Source: Gemmiger gallinarum (lineage in GTDB: Bacteria > Bacillota > Clostridia > Oscillospirales > Ruminococcaceae). Taken from it: a DNA stretch of 64,000 nt. A program made the position numbers and the translations under genes. Positions 28,118 through 37,248 of this stretch are shown here, one piece after another. Numbering within the stretch: position 1 is the stretch's first letter; each line of letters starts with the position of its first letter. The DNA is taken from contig NZ_JADCKC010000003.1 of NCBI RefSeq assembly GCF_014982805.1, positions 62,001-126,000 of the forward strand. The letters are read 5' to 3'. The notes beneath the pieces are model-generated. The model saw only the letters and a program-made list of their open reading frames with translations, was not told the DNA's origin and made no database searches.

Positions 28118-29321
28118 GGGGTGCCTCCTCTTCTGTGTCGCGGGATTTGTCCGCTGCTGCAGAGGCAGTATCCTCTGCGCTGTCGGCGGGCTCGGTGTCT
28201 GCCGGGGTTTCGGGAGCTTTCTCCTCCGCCGGGGCAGGTTCTTCGTCAGGCTGTGCCGCCGCTTCTGCCACGGAGGCTTTTGCCTCCGTGTTGTCCCCGT
28301 CGGCCTTTTCGCCGTGGTCTTTCTCCGCCATTTCCGCGATGGTCCGGTTCATCTCAGCAGTTGCCTTGACAAACTCTGCATGGCTGGCGGAAGCCGGCAG
28401 GCTGCCCGGAATCACCGCTATGGGGCCGTCGGCCATCTTGATGCTGGCCACTGCCAGCGGAACCGTCAGCTGTTTGCCCTTTGCATGGTTCAGCCCCGCC
28501 ACCATCAGGATGACGGCTGCCGCCACCGAGATCAGGGCCACCAGCTGGCTGGTGCGCAGGGTGTCGGTAACCATAAGGGAATCGGTGCGCAGGCCCTCGA
28601 TCCAGAACCGGCCGATACCGTACCAGATAATGTAGGACAGGAAGAGCTGTCCGTGGAAGCGGCGGCGCTTCATGAACAATGCCAGAATCACAAAGCCGGC
28701 CAGACACCAGAGGCTTTCATACAAAAACGTAGGGTGCACCGGCAGAGACGGGTCCACCGTGATGCCCTCGGCGGCAAGGGTAGACTGCACACCGGCCAGG
28801 TAACGCTCGGTTCCCTCACTGTACATGCCCCAGGGCAGCGTGGTGTTGGTACCGAAGGCCTCCTGATTGATAAAGTTTGCCCAGCGGCCGATGCCCTGCC
28901 CGATCAAAAAGCAGATGCCCACCAGGTCAAACATTGGCAAAATGGGTACCTTGCGCCATTTGGCGGCCAGGCCGCCGAAGATAAAGGCGCCCAGCACACC
29001 GCCGTAGATAGCAAGGCCGCCTTCCCGGATGTCGATCATCTGCCAGAAGCTCTCATACTCAAACGGGGCGAAGATCACATAGTAGGCACGGGCGCAGATG
29101 ATGGCCGCCACCGTACCGACGAGTACCACATCCACCAGACGGTCGGCGTCAATGCCGAAGTCCACCGCATACCGGAAGGCAAACAGCATGGCCAGCAGCA
29201 TACCGGCCGCAATGATGATGCCGTACCAGTAAACGTCAAAACCGCCGATGCTGAACGCCACGCGGTTGAGGGTCAGCTCCAGGCCAAGGCCCGGAAATTG
29301 CACATGATAGGTCATTGTCAT
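28098..29321 (-). CDS. lgt: Prolipoprotein diacylglyceryl transferase with long acidic tail
   Basis: 407 residues; the usual length is 260-300. The enzyme moves diacylglycerol from phosphatidylglycerol to the lipobox Cys of prolipoproteins in the membrane. The signature [33 protein letters not shown] and a late Arg in EGLRTDS are intact. After the last helix (about residue 265) comes an extra stretch of about 140 residues, mostly Ala, Glu, Asp, Pro and Thr, with no recognised domain. The ATG after GAGAGG was chosen over a GTG two codons upstream. Confidence 0.92.
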   Translation of the reverse strand: MTMTYHVQFPGLGLELTLNRVAFSIGGFDVYWYGIIIAAGMLLAMLFAFRYAVDFGIDADRLVDVVLVGTVAAIICARAYYVIFAPFEYESFWQMIDIREGGLAIYGGVLGAFIFGGLAAKWRKVPILPMFDLVGICFLIGQGIGRWANFINQEAFGTNTTLPWGMYSEGTERYLAGVQSTLAAEGITVDPSLPVHPTFLYESLWCLAGFVILALFMKRRRFHGQLFLSYIIWYGIGRFWIEGLRTDSLMVTDTLRTSQLVALISVAAAVILMVAGLNHAKGKQLTVPLAVASIKMADGPIAVIPGSLPASASHAEFVKATAEMNRTIAEMAEKDHGEKADGDNTEAKASVAEAAAQPDEEPAPAEEKAPETPADTEPADSAEDTASAAADKSRDTEEEAPHAGTDH

Positions 29322-29396
29322 TCCCACCTCTCGGGGCTGCCGGGCTGCGGCAGCCCTTGTTGTATGTTTTGCGGCAAACTGCCGCTCTGTCCAAAG

Positions 29397-30668
29397 TTAC
29401 TGCTGCGGAGTGATCTCCACATAGGCTTCGTTTTCCGGCAGCATCATGGTCTGGAGGGCTTCATTGGCGTCGGCGGGGGTCAGGCTTGCCAGCATGGCGA
29501 TCTGATCCTCCAGCGTGGTGCCTTTCAGGAAGGCCAGGGCGATCTGTCCCGCGGCGTCCTCCACCCCCTCCAGCACGGCCAGCAGCTCGCCGTACATCTG
29601 GTTCTTGACCAGGGTGAACAGCTCCGGGTCAACGCCCTCCCGCCGCTGCCGGGCAATTTCATCCCGCACCATCTGCACAACCTCCTGGGGACAGGAACTC
29701 TCCCCCGTAAAGGCGATGGAACAGGAACTGCGGGTCAGGATATAATCCCCGCTGAACTCCGGGTTGACCAGGGCCTGATCATAGAGCTTGCGGTAGAGGT
29801 CGGTCAGACCGCCGCAGATGAGATCGGGCAGCATGTCGCAGAGGATCTCCCGCTTGATGTCACCCCGGGCAATGGGCTGTTCCCGGTAGCCAAGGGCAAA
29901 GCAGGGACGGGTCACCGGCATGGAAAACTGCAGTTCCCGCCGGGCAATGGGGCCCTCGGGAGCGGGCGAAGGCAGTTCCACCGTATGGGGCTGCACCGGC
30001 TTGTCCAGTCCGGCACGGCGGCAGGCGTCCAATACCTGGTCCATCTCAATGTTGCCCGCCACGGCCAGTACCATGTTTCCCGGATTGTAGAAGGCATCGG
30101 TGCAGGCGTAGAGCAGCTCCGGCGTGAGCTGGGCGATACTCTCCACCGTGCCTGCGATGTCGTCGCGGATGGGGTCGGTGGGATAGAGGCAGCGGAACAG
30201 TCCCGTCAGCAAACGCCAGTCCGGGCTGTCGTCGTACATCTTGATCTCCTGGCCGATAATGCCCTGTTCCTTGGCAATGGTTTCTTTGGTAAACCAGGGC
30301 TTGCCCACCATGTTGAGAAGAATATCCAGATTTTCGTCGATGCAGCTGGTGGCCGAGAAGATATAGCAGGTGCGGTCCCAGCTGGTGAAGGCGTTGGCGG
30401 AGGCCCCGGTCTTTGCATACAGGGCAAAGGCGTCGCCTTCCTCCGATTCAAACATCTTGTGTTCCAAAAAGTGCGCGGTCCCCGCGGGCAGCGTGATCTT
30501 CTTGCCGTCCAGGACAAACTCCCGCGTCGTGGAGCCGAAGGCTGTGCCGTACATGGCATGCACCGTACTGTAGTCCGGCATGGTGCGGCAGAGAACGGTC
30601 AGACCGCTGGGGAGGACCTCCTTGCGGCAGCGCACCGCAGCAGCAGCTTTTTCCCGAATGGAACTCAT
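29397..30668 (-). CDS. M16 family metallopeptidase (active-type subunit)
   Basis: 423 residues, YmfH-like. The inverted zinc motif HFLEHKMF (HxxEH) is intact, with a downstream Glu in the usual helix, so this is the catalytic half. It starts with MSSIREKAAA after GGAGG and overlaps the upstream gene by ATGA. Together with the non-catalytic partner it should form the two-chain clamshell peptidase seen in Firmicutes (YmfF/YmfH). Substrates are unknown. Confidence 0.88.
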   Translation of the reverse strand: MSSIREKAAAAVRCRKEVLPSGLTVLCRTMPDYSTVHAMYGTAFGSTTREFVLDGKKITLPAGTAHFLEHKMFESEEGDAFALYAKTGASANAFTSWDRTCYIFSATSCIDENLDILLNMVGKPWFTKETIAKEQGIIGQEIKMYDDSPDWRLLTGLFRCLYPTDPIRDDIAGTVESIAQLTPELLYACTDAFYNPGNMVLAVAGNIEMDQVLDACRRAGLDKPVQPHTVELPSPAPEGPIARRELQFSMPVTRPCFALGYREQPIARGDIKREILCDMLPDLICGGLTDLYRKLYDQALVNPEFSGDYILTRSSCSIAFTGESSCPQEVVQMVRDEIARQRREGVDPELFTLVKNQMYGELLAVLEGVEDAAGQIALAFLKGTTLEDQIAMLASLTPADANEALQTMMLPENEAYVEITPQQ

Positions 30669-31942
30669 GCGTCCGCCTCCTCTCCCTGCCCGGTCAGCGC
30701 GTAGCAGACCGAGTAGCTGTAGCTTTGCAGGATCTCCTGCACCTGGCCCGGGGTGACGGCGCACATCTGTGCCTTGCCCTCCTCGGGTGCGGTGAGGGGC
30801 TCACCCCGCATGATCTGGCCGTAATACCAGCCTGCCAGGCCTGCCAGACTGTCTCCCACCGAGTCCATGCCCGCCAGCAGGGTGCGGCGGCACTGTTCCA
30901 TCTCCTCCTCGTCCACGGGACGGGCACAGAGGTCGGACAGTTCTTTCAGAATGGCGGCTTCCGCCTTTTCAATGTTGGCCGATTCCACGCCGGAGTCCAC
31001 CATCATGACTCCCGCGGCTCGCAGGGCGCTGGAGCCGCAGTAATAGCAGAGGCTCTGCTTTTCCCGCACATTGCGGAACAGCCGGCTGGTGGCCGTGCCG
31101 CCGAAAATGCCCATGGCCATGCGCAGCACATGGATGGAGGGCAGTTCCCCCGCCGCATCCCGGGTGAACAGCATACAGAGCTTGCCCTGGGTCAGGCCGG
31201 AGATCTCCTCGGTATAGTGGCGCACCGGCGCGGCGGGCACCGGGCAGAGCTGGGTGATGGGAGCCGGTGCCCGGCGGATGTCTGCCAGACGGGCAAGCAG
31301 GCGCTCCGCCACCGGCGCCGCGTCCGCGCCCTGCACCATGACATCAATGGTGGCCTGGGCGAGAATGCGGTCATATTCCGCCTTGACTGTCTGAGGCGTG
31401 ACCGCGTCGATCTCGTTCAGATAGCCGTACAGCTCGATGCCCGCCGGGTTGTCCCCGTAAAAGCGGCGGCGGGCCTGACGCACGCAGTAAAGGCGCTTGT
31501 CGTTGTACTCCCCCTGCAGGCGGCGGCGCAGGGATTCCTTCTCAATGCGCACCGCCTCAGGGTCAAAGCTGCCATCCACCAGATAGGGCTCAAACAGGAT
31601 GCCGAACACAATGTCGGCATAGGAGGCCACCAGGTCCTCCCCGGCCAGGGCAAACTGCTGCTTGATGCCGCAGATGTCCGCCGAGAGCACCCGGTCGCCC
31701 CCTGCACTGCCCAGGTCCACGCCCAGGTCCGCGCCGTATAGGGCGGCAAGCCGCCGGGACAGCTGAGTCATATCCGGGCAGCCCGCATAGCCCCGCTCCA
31801 GCACCATGGACAGCACGGCCGCATCGGTGGCACTCTGACGGCGGGCCGGGTAGCGCAGATGAATGGCAATGCGGCATCGGTTGAATTTTTCAGCGTCCAG
31901 CTCCGTGAGGAACACGCCGGGCGCAAGTTGTTTTCGTTGCAA
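30665..31942 (-). CDS. M16 family peptidase-like protein lacking the zinc motif
   Basis: 425 residues, YmfF-like partner of the gene at 29397. In the place of HxxEH it reads AVLSMVLERG, so it cannot bind zinc in the normal way and is the structural or substrate-holding half. The best start is TTG seven bases after AGGAGG; no ATG or GTG in frame has a comparable site. The promoter TTTACA-17-TATAAT lies at 32066-32038, and the leader is about 90 bases. Confidence 0.85.
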   Translation of the reverse strand: MQRKQLAPGVFLTELDAEKFNRCRIAIHLRYPARRQSATDAAVLSMVLERGYAGCPDMTQLSRRLAALYGADLGVDLGSAGGDRVLSADICGIKQQFALAGEDLVASYADIVFGILFEPYLVDGSFDPEAVRIEKESLRRRLQGEYNDKRLYCVRQARRRFYGDNPAGIELYGYLNEIDAVTPQTVKAEYDRILAQATIDVMVQGADAAPVAERLLARLADIRRAPAPITQLCPVPAAPVRHYTEEISGLTQGKLCMLFTRDAAGELPSIHVLRMAMGIFGGTATSRLFRNVREKQSLCYYCGSSALRAAGVMMVDSGVESANIEKAEAAILKELSDLCARPVDEEEMEQCRRTLLAGMDSVGDSLAGLAGWYYGQIMRGEPLTAPEEGKAQMCAVTPGQVQEILQSYSYSVCYALTGQGEEADA

Positions 31943-32037
31943 AGAACTACCTCCTGCAATGGGGATTTGGAGCCGCGGAGGGCAGGGCGGACTTTCTCTG
32001 AAATCGGCGCTGCCGCGCGGCAAAAGAGTTACGCTTC

Positions 32038-32066
32038 ATTATATGACTTTTCCTACAGGGTGTAAA
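32038..32066 (-). promoter_or_regulatory. Promoter of the M16 peptidase operon
   Basis: On the minus strand, TTTACA (32066-32061), a 17-bp spacer and TATAAT (32043-32038). Confidence 0.8.
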
Positions 32067-32222
32067 GAACGCCGGATATTTTGTGCAGCCTGTGTCAAAC
32101 GGCCAGACTGCCCACAGATGCCCCCGAACACCGCACCGGCCACGACCGGCAGCAAGGCAACTTTTACTTTTTCCGGATGCAAGTTTCCGCTCTTGCCCGC
32201 AGGCTGTGCGGTGCTTTTGCCT

Positions 32223-33257
32223 TTACGGCTGAATGGCCACCTTGATGACACCGTCCCGGCGCTGTTCAAAGAGGTCGTAGGCCTGAGCGATCTGTTCCAG
32301 CGGATAGGTATGGGTGATGAGGGGTGTGGTGTCGATCTTTCCCTCCTCGATCAGCCGGAGGATCTCGGCGCAGTCGCAGCCGTCCACACCGCCTGTCTTG
32401 AAGGTCAGATTTTTGCCGTACATGTCGGGCAGAGGCAGCGTCTGGGGACCGTCGTACAGGGCGACCACCGTCACAACGGCGTTGGGCCGGGCACACTCCC
32501 ATGCCAGGCGGAAAGTCTCCGGCACACCGGCCACCTCCAATACCACATCGGCACCGCCGTGCTCCGAGGTCTGTGCCACCAGTCCGGCCACCTCCTCGGG
32601 CCCCACGGTGAGGACTTGCGGGTAATGGGTCCGGACAAATTCCCGGCGGTCGGGGTCCTTCTCGCAGACAATGATGTGACGGGGATGCTTGAGCAAAGCG
32701 CAGGCCAGGGTACAGACGCCCGTGGGCCCGGCTCCAAGGATCAGCACCGTATCCTCAGGCCCGATGTCCGAGATGCGCACCGCCCAGAAACCGGTGGCCA
32801 GAATATCCCCCACAAACAGGGCCTGACGGTCGGTGACCGAATCCGGGATACGGGTCAGACCCTGGTCGGCGCAGGGCACCCGCACATAGGGCGCCTGGCC
32901 GCCGTCGATGCGGCAGCCCAGCGCCCATCCGCCGTCCGGGTCGGTGCAGTTGTTGACCCAGCCGTGGCGGCAGAAAAAGCACTCGCCGCAGAAGGTCTCC
33001 ACATTGACGGCCACCCGGTCTCCCGGTCGGACGCTGTGCACTTTGCTGCCCACCTGCTCCACAACGCCCACCATCTCATGGCCCACGGTGATGCCCGGTA
33101 CCGCCCGGGGCACCGACCCGTGCTTGATGTGCAGGTCACTGGTGCAGATGCTGGCCAGCGTTACCCGGACAATGGCGTCACGGTCATTCTGCAGGACTGG
33201 TTTCGGCCTTTCCATCAGTTGAAAATTTCCCTTGGAAAGATAGGTATATGCGAGCAT
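32223..33257 (-). CDS. Zinc-binding alcohol dehydrogenase family protein
   Basis: 344 residues, medium-chain dehydrogenase. Catalytic zinc ligands are Cys38 (SICTSD) and GHE at 60-62; the structural zinc lobe has four Cys in CGECFFCRHGWVNNC. The Rossmann loop GAGPTGV and an acidic residue in CEKD suggest NAD. It resembles the threonine/sorbitol/alcohol dehydrogenase branch, but the substrate cannot be assigned. It stands alone with promoter GATACA-17-TATAAT. Confidence 0.85.
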   Translation of the reverse strand: MLAYTYLSKGNFQLMERPKPVLQNDRDAIVRVTLASICTSDLHIKHGSVPRAVPGITVGHEMVGVVEQVGSKVHSVRPGDRVAVNVETFCGECFFCRHGWVNNCTDPDGGWALGCRIDGGQAPYVRVPCADQGLTRIPDSVTDRQALFVGDILATGFWAVRISDIGPEDTVLILGAGPTGVCTLACALLKHPRHIIVCEKDPDRREFVRTHYPQVLTVGPEEVAGLVAQTSEHGGADVVLEVAGVPETFRLAWECARPNAVVTVVALYDGPQTLPLPDMYGKNLTFKTGGVDGCDCAEILRLIEEGKIDTTPLITHTYPLEQIAQAYDLFEQRRDGVIKVAIQP

Positions 33258-33319
33258 ACTGCTGCCTCCCAGCGCGGCGCGCCCGAAATTTTCCGGGTCG
33301 CGCCATATGGTTTTGCTCT

Positions 33320-33348
33320 ATTATAACACAGGCGGCGCCGATTGTATC
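33320..33348 (-). promoter_or_regulatory. Promoter of the Zn alcohol dehydrogenase
   Basis: On the minus strand, GATACA (33348-33343), a 17-bp spacer and TATAAT (33325-33320); the -35 is weak. Confidence 0.6.
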
Positions 33349-33461
33349 CTTTCCGGAATGAGCATGATGCATCCCGGAAGCGAGGAAATCAAAGGCCGGC
33401 GCCTACACAAAACAACGCTCAGACGATTTTTGTTCAATCTTCTTCCGGCTGTTCCCGGCAC

Positions 33462-33490
33462 TTGAATTTCCCATGCCGGCGTGGTAAAGT
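33462..33490 (+). promoter_or_regulatory. Promoter of the gtrA-like gene
   Basis: TTGAAT (33462-33467), a 17-bp spacer and TAAAGT (33485-33490), 30 bases before the ATG. Confidence 0.6.
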
Positions 33491-33520
33491 GTATATTGAA
33501 TACAAGAAAGGTACGGTTTT

Positions 33521-33937
33521 ATGAGTCATTCATCCCAAAGCACCGCCCAGGGACAGCCTTTCTGGCGGTTTCTGGTTTCCTCAATGAGTTCCAGCGTGGT
33601 GGACCTGGCGGCCTTTGCCCTGCTGTGTGTGCCCTTCCAGCCGCTGTTCGGCGACCGGATGTATATTCTGGCGGCCACCATCGCAGCCCGGGTCCTGTCG
33701 TCGCTGTGCAATTATCTCCTCAACTATTTCCTTGTTTTCCACAGCCACGCCACCCACACCCGGTCGGCCACGCTGTACACCACCATCACTGTGCTGAAAA
33801 CGCTGGCCAGCGCCCTGCTTGTCTCGCTGCTGGTGGGGCTGTTCCCTGCCGGAATGCCTGAGCTGGCGGCCAAAATTCCGGTGGATTGCCTGCTGTTTTT
33901 CCTGAACTATCTGCTTCAGAAAAAATTTGTATATTGA
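33521..33937 (+). CDS. GtrA family membrane protein
   Basis: 138 residues with four membrane helices. It shows FLVSSMSSSVVDLAAFALL at the start, AARVLSSLCNYLLNYFLVF in the middle and FFLNYLLQKKFVY at the end, the standard GtrA pattern. Members help move lipid-linked sugars across the membrane for surface glycan work. No glycosyltransferase lies beside it. Confidence 0.9.
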   Translation: MSHSSQSTAQGQPFWRFLVSSMSSSVVDLAAFALLCVPFQPLFGDRMYILAATIAARVLSSLCNYLLNYFLVFHSHATHTRSATLYTTITVLKTLASALLVSLLVGLFPAGMPELAAKIPVDCLLFFLNYLLQKKFVY

Positions 33938-33953
33938 GACGGCCATGACCGCT

Positions 33954-33987
33954 CGCCCGAACGGATGTTTTTCTGTCCGTTCGGGCG
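33954..33987. repeat. 12-bp inverted repeat after gtrA
   Basis: CGCCCGAACGGA and TCCGTTCGGGCG are separated by ten bases including TTTTT. The hairpin is strong but has no T-run after it, so it may stabilise an RNA end or act as a weak terminator between gtrA and the M20 gene. Confidence 0.6.
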
Positions 33988-34023
33988 TGTTGTGTCCCGG
34001 CCGAATGTTAGGAGGTTTTTTCC

Positions 34024-35421
34024 ATGAATGATCCCCGTTGGGCGTCCATTGACGCCTTTGCTGAAGCCAACCGCGACGCCATTCTGCGGGATGTGTCCCG
34101 CCTGTGCGCTGTCCCCAGCGTGGAGGGTACCCCTGAACCGGGCGCGCCTTTCGGCAAGGGTCCCCGGGCTGCACTGGACAAAGGTCTGGAGATTGCCGCT
34201 GAGCTGGGGCTCGATACCCATAACGCCGACGGCTACATCGGCTGGGCACAGACCGGCCCCATCGCCGACGGCCAGAAGTTCCTGGCCACCATCACCCACG
34301 TGGATGTGGTGCCGGAAGGCAACGGCTGGGATGCCGATCCCTACACCGTCCGTGTCCGGGACGGCTGGCTGCTGGGCCGCGGCGTAGCCGACGACAAGGG
34401 CCCCGGCATCCTCTGCCTGTACGCCCTCAAATACCTCAAGGACAGCGGCGCTGCTCTGCGCTACCCCGTGCGCGCTCTGCTGGGCGCCAACGAGGAAACC
34501 CATATGCAGGATGTGGAATACTACGCTGAGCATTTCGCCATGCCCGCCTTCTGCTTTACCCCCGATGCCGAGTTCCCCGTCTGCAACGGCGAAAAGGGCG
34601 GCTTCTCGGGCGAGCTGGTCTCCCCCGTGCTGACCGACGGCGTGATCGTGGATTTTGCCGGCGGTGTTGCCAAAAATGCGGTGCCTGACCGTGCCTTCTG
34701 CGTGGTGAAGGCAGCTCCTTCCGCCTTTGCCGCCAGCGAGCAGGTCACTGTGGAGGACAACGGCGACGGCACCGTCACCCTGCGCGGCTGGGGCAAGAGC
34801 GGCCATGCGGCCATGCCGGAAGGGACCGTCAACGCCATCGGCCTGCTGGTCAACTACCTGCTGGACAGCGGCGTATGCTCCCCTGCCGAGGCCGCGTACC
34901 TGAAAGTTCTGCAGAAGCTGCACGCCTCCACCGACGGCAGCGCTCTGGGCATTGCCGCCGATGACGGCCTGTTCAGCCCGCTGACCATTGTGGGCGGCAC
35001 CATGGAGTGCAAGGACGGCAAGCTCCGTCAGAGCTTCGACTGCCGCTACCCCACCAACACTGACTGCGACAAGCTTACCAAAGCCATGACCCAGGTCTGC
35101 GGCGACGCCGCCACACTGGAGGACATCAGCAGCCGCGTTCCCTTCTATATTCCCGCCGACAGCCCTGCCATCCGCACCCTCATCGACACCTACAATGAGG
35201 TCACCGGAGAAAACAAAGAGCCCTTCACCATGGGCGGCGGCACCTATGCCCGGCACTTCCCCTTTGCCGTCAGCTTTGGCCCCGAGCACACCGACCTGCC
35301 TCTGCCCGACTTTGCCGGTCCCATGCACGGTGCCAATGAGGGTGCCAACTTCGACAAGATGATCGAAGCGCTGAAGATTTATATTCTGGCTCTGCTCCGC
35401 CTGCAAGAGCTGGAGTTCTGA
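34024..35421 (+). CDS. M20 family dipeptidase (PepV/Sapep type)
   Basis: 465 residues, zinc-dependent exopeptidase. Metal ligands are visible in ITHVDVVP (His and Asp), GRGVADDKGP, GANEETHM and the late His in ANEGANFD context. The catalytic core is interrupted by a lid domain with a second His (GKSGHAAMPEG). It probably cleaves dipeptides or Xaa-His peptides in the cytoplasm. AGGAGG precedes the ATG. Confidence 0.92.
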   Translation: MNDPRWASIDAFAEANRDAILRDVSRLCAVPSVEGTPEPGAPFGKGPRAALDKGLEIAAELGLDTHNADGYIGWAQTGPIADGQKFLATITHVDVVPEGNGWDADPYTVRVRDGWLLGRGVADDKGPGILCLYALKYLKDSGAALRYPVRALLGANEETHMQDVEYYAEHFAMPAFCFTPDAEFPVCNGEKGGFSGELVSPVLTDGVIVDFAGGVAKNAVPDRAFCVVKAAPSAFAASEQVTVEDNGDGTVTLRGWGKSGHAAMPEGTVNAIGLLVNYLLDSGVCSPAEAAYLKVLQKLHASTDGSALGIAADDGLFSPLTIVGGTMECKDGKLRQSFDCRYPTNTDCDKLTKAMTQVCGDAATLEDISSRVPFYIPADSPAIRTLIDTYNEVTGENKEPFTMGGGTYARHFPFAVSFGPEHTDLPLPDFAGPMHGANEGANFDKMIEALKIYILALLRLQELEF

Positions 35422-35445
35422 GGGGTCGGCCTGCTTCCATCCCGT

Positions 35446-35500
35446 GAAAAAACAAAAGCGCGCGCCTGAGATGCTCTCTCAAGCGCGCGCTTGTTTTTTG
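35446..35500. terminator. Bidirectional terminator M20 / small membrane protein
   Basis: AAAACAAAAGCGCGCGC...GCGCGCGCTTGTTTTTT, a very GC-rich stem with A and T runs at both sides. Confidence 0.9.
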
Positions 35501-35510
35501 TGCGATAAAC

Positions 35511-35654
35511 TTACTGGTCGTCGCCCGTGTCTTCGGGACCGCCGTAGATCGAAATATAGTCAGGATCTTCCTCCTGATCCAGCCACGAGAAAACCAGGTA
35601 GCAGATCCCGGCCAGAGCGGCCAGTGCGACCAAAAGCTTCAACAGCGATTTCAT
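35511..35654 (-). CDS. 47-residue single-helix membrane protein
   Basis: A short gene of 48 codons including the stop. It starts with MKSLLKLLVALAALAGI, a basic end and one membrane helix to about residue 23, followed by an acidic tail (WLDQEEDPDYISIY...EDTGDDQ). GGGAGG eight bases before the ATG and a terminator right after the stop support it as real. I do not recognise the family; the acidic cytoplasmic or external tail could bind a partner or metal. Orientation agrees with thioredoxin upstream but the 359-base gap argues against one operon. Confidence 0.7.
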   Translation of the reverse strand: MKSLLKLLVALAALAGICYLVFSWLDQEEDPDYISIYGGPEDTGDDQ

Positions 35655-36013
35655 GCGCAATACCTCCCTGCCCGCCGCTGCGGGCCAGTCAAAACAAGAT
35701 TTGTTTTAGTATAGCACACCGCTGCGAAAAGTACAATCTTTACCCGATGGGAAGTCCTATCCACAATGCATAAAATTCAGTGCTTTGATTGGTAAAACTG
35801 CTCAAAATGCACGGAATGTTCTCTTCTGACCTGCCGGCCGTGCCCGTTCAGAATACATTCCGAACGTTCCCCTTTCCATAGGGGACACAGCCGGTCGCCT
35901 GCCGTCCATGACCCGGGCAAAGCTTTGGGTTTTGCACAAAGAGAGCCTCCCCGGACACAACAGACCGGAGAGGCTCTCTTTTCCCTGTATTTTCCTGATG
36001 AACGGTATACAGA
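35655..36013. other. Intergenic stretch, no gene seen
   Basis: 359 bases between the 47-residue protein and thioredoxin. Apart from the thioredoxin terminator at 35938-35985, I see no convincing open frame or named RNA. A weak repeated ATTCCG(A)ACG / GGAATG sequence near 35810-35870 is not interpretable. Confidence 0.5.
35938..35985 (-). terminator. Thioredoxin terminator
   Basis: On the minus strand, AAAAGAGAGCCTC...CCGG, loop and CCGG...GAGGCTCTCTTT, with a T-rich end. Confidence 0.85.
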
Positions 36014-36319
36014 TTACAGCATGGCCAGGATCTGGCTCTTCGGCCGGGCTCCCACCGAGCGCTGAACTTCTTTGCCGTTCTTGAGGACAACCAGCGTGGG
36101 GATGCTCATAACGCCGAACTGCGCCGCAAGCTCACGCTGCTCATCCACATTGACTTTGCCCACTAGAATATCACTGCGCTCGTCCGCGATCTCGTCCACC
36201 ACAGGGGAGACCATGCGGCAGGGGCCGCACCAGCTGGCCCAGAAATCCAGCAGAACCGTACGGTCGCTCTGCAGAACTTCGGTATTGAAATTGTCTTTTG
36301 TAATATGAACAGCACTCAT
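36014..36319 (-). CDS. trxA: Thioredoxin
   Basis: 101 residues, full single-domain thioredoxin. The redox site WCGPC covers Cys31 and Cys34, FWASWCGPCRM is canonical, and the cis-Pro is in SIPTLVV. AGGAGG eight bases before the ATG fixes the start. It reduces protein disulfides in the cytoplasm; no thioredoxin reductase is beside it. Confidence 0.95.
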   Translation of the reverse strand: MSAVHITKDNFNTEVLQSDRTVLLDFWASWCGPCRMVSPVVDEIADERSDILVGKVNVDEQRELAAQFGVMSIPTLVVLKNGKEVQRSVGARPKSQILAML

Positions 36320-36375
36320 GGAAAGTACCTCCTTCGCGTCTTGGGTGATTTCTATGGTTAGAGTATACCCATTTT

Positions 36376-37248
36376 TCACTGCGGCGTCTGTGATATTGTC
36401 ACCAAAGTGGAAGATCTTATGTCCGTCCCTTCCGAACTGTTGCCGGGCAGGCTGCGCTTTGCTGTGGACACTGTCCGTTCCGGCACGGCCAGACAGCCCC
36501 CTGTCATTTCACACATATCCTGCCAGAACCGTCTGGGGCAGTGGGTACGCTGGCAGCGTTCGTTGCGGCGCTGCTCGATGGTCAGAGCCTTGAAAAAGCG
36601 TTTCCACATACTCTGCCATTCCAGCTCTTCCGGGTCCGATACCGGATCATAATCAGTCATTTCCAAATACCGCACCGTATCCCCGCGGCGCATCATGGCC
36701 ACTCCGTGGGATGCATCATAAATCAGAAAAGACTCATCCGGCAGGCGGCTGCAGAAATGCCCGCGCAGCAGCGGCAGCACCATGTTTTTGGGATGGATCA
36801 CCGCACCCAGCATGCCGCCGCGCTCCTCAAACCGCAGGAACTCGATAAAATGGTGCGCTTCCCCATTGACCGCCCGCTCCAACTGCCAGGCCGCCGCCAC
36901 ATCCGGGTCTCCCAGCATTTGATCAACGCCTCGCCCTGTATTGAACGCAGTGCGCAGATATCGGAGCAGAATCCGCTCTTTCTCCGGGTCTGTACTCAAA
37001 AAAGCCGTGGTAAACCGCTGCTTCACACTGCCGCCCAGCCGCTCTATGCCCGCCAGTACCCTTTGGGCTCTTTGAGAATCGGTGAGAATTTCCCGGTCCG
37101 GATACAGCGTCAGGCGATCCTCTGCCGGCGAACAGATCTCCGCCGGCAATTCCTTGCGGCAAAAGCTTTCAAACACACAGCAGAGAAAGCCCTGCATGCT
37201 GCCGTCATAGCGGTAAACCACGTCTGCTACATCTGCCTGGTAATGCAT
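36376..37248 (-). CDS. TIGR03915-like DUF4130 protein, probable DNA metabolism
   Basis: 290 residues. The N-terminal part (YRYDGSMQGFLCCVFESFCRKELP) and the middle (HHFIEFLRFEE..GMLGAVIHP, HFCSRLPDESFLIYDASHGVAM) match the family found as partner of the radical SAM gene upstream or fused to uracil-DNA glycosylase domains. Here it ends about 50 residues after that domain (MWKRFFKALTIEQRRNERCQRTHCPRRFW) with no glycosylase domain. CAGGAGG is seven bases before the ATG. It starts inside the last 22 bases of the radical SAM gene. Confidence 0.8.
   Translation of the reverse strand: MHYQADVADVVYRYDGSMQGFLCCVFESFCRKELPAEICSPAEDRLTLYPDREILTDSQRAQRVLAGIERLGGSVKQRFTTAFLSTDPEKERILLRYLRTAFNTGRGVDQMLGDPDVAAAWQLERAVNGEAHHFIEFLRFEERGGMLGAVIHPKNMVLPLLRGHFCSRLPDESFLIYDASHGVAMMRRGDTVRYLEMTDYDPVSDPEELEWQSMWKRFFKALTIEQRRNERCQRTHCPRRFWQDMCEMTGGCLAVPERTVSTAKRSLPGNSSEGTDIRSSTLVTISQTPQ

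Noticed and set aside
28023-30704. An 893-codon open frame on the plus strand opposite lgt and the M16 gene
   Set aside because: It spans three clearly coding minus-strand genes and their junctions and has low-complexity shadow composition.
32039-32269. A possible 76-residue minus-strand gene between the alcohol dehydrogenase and the M16 operon
   Set aside because: It has a hydrophobic stretch, but no start with a ribosome site, begins inside the dehydrogenase gene, and contains the M16 promoter.
33954-33987. Intrinsic terminator of gtrA
   Set aside because: The stem is strong but no T-run follows on either strand, so it was listed only as an inverted repeat.
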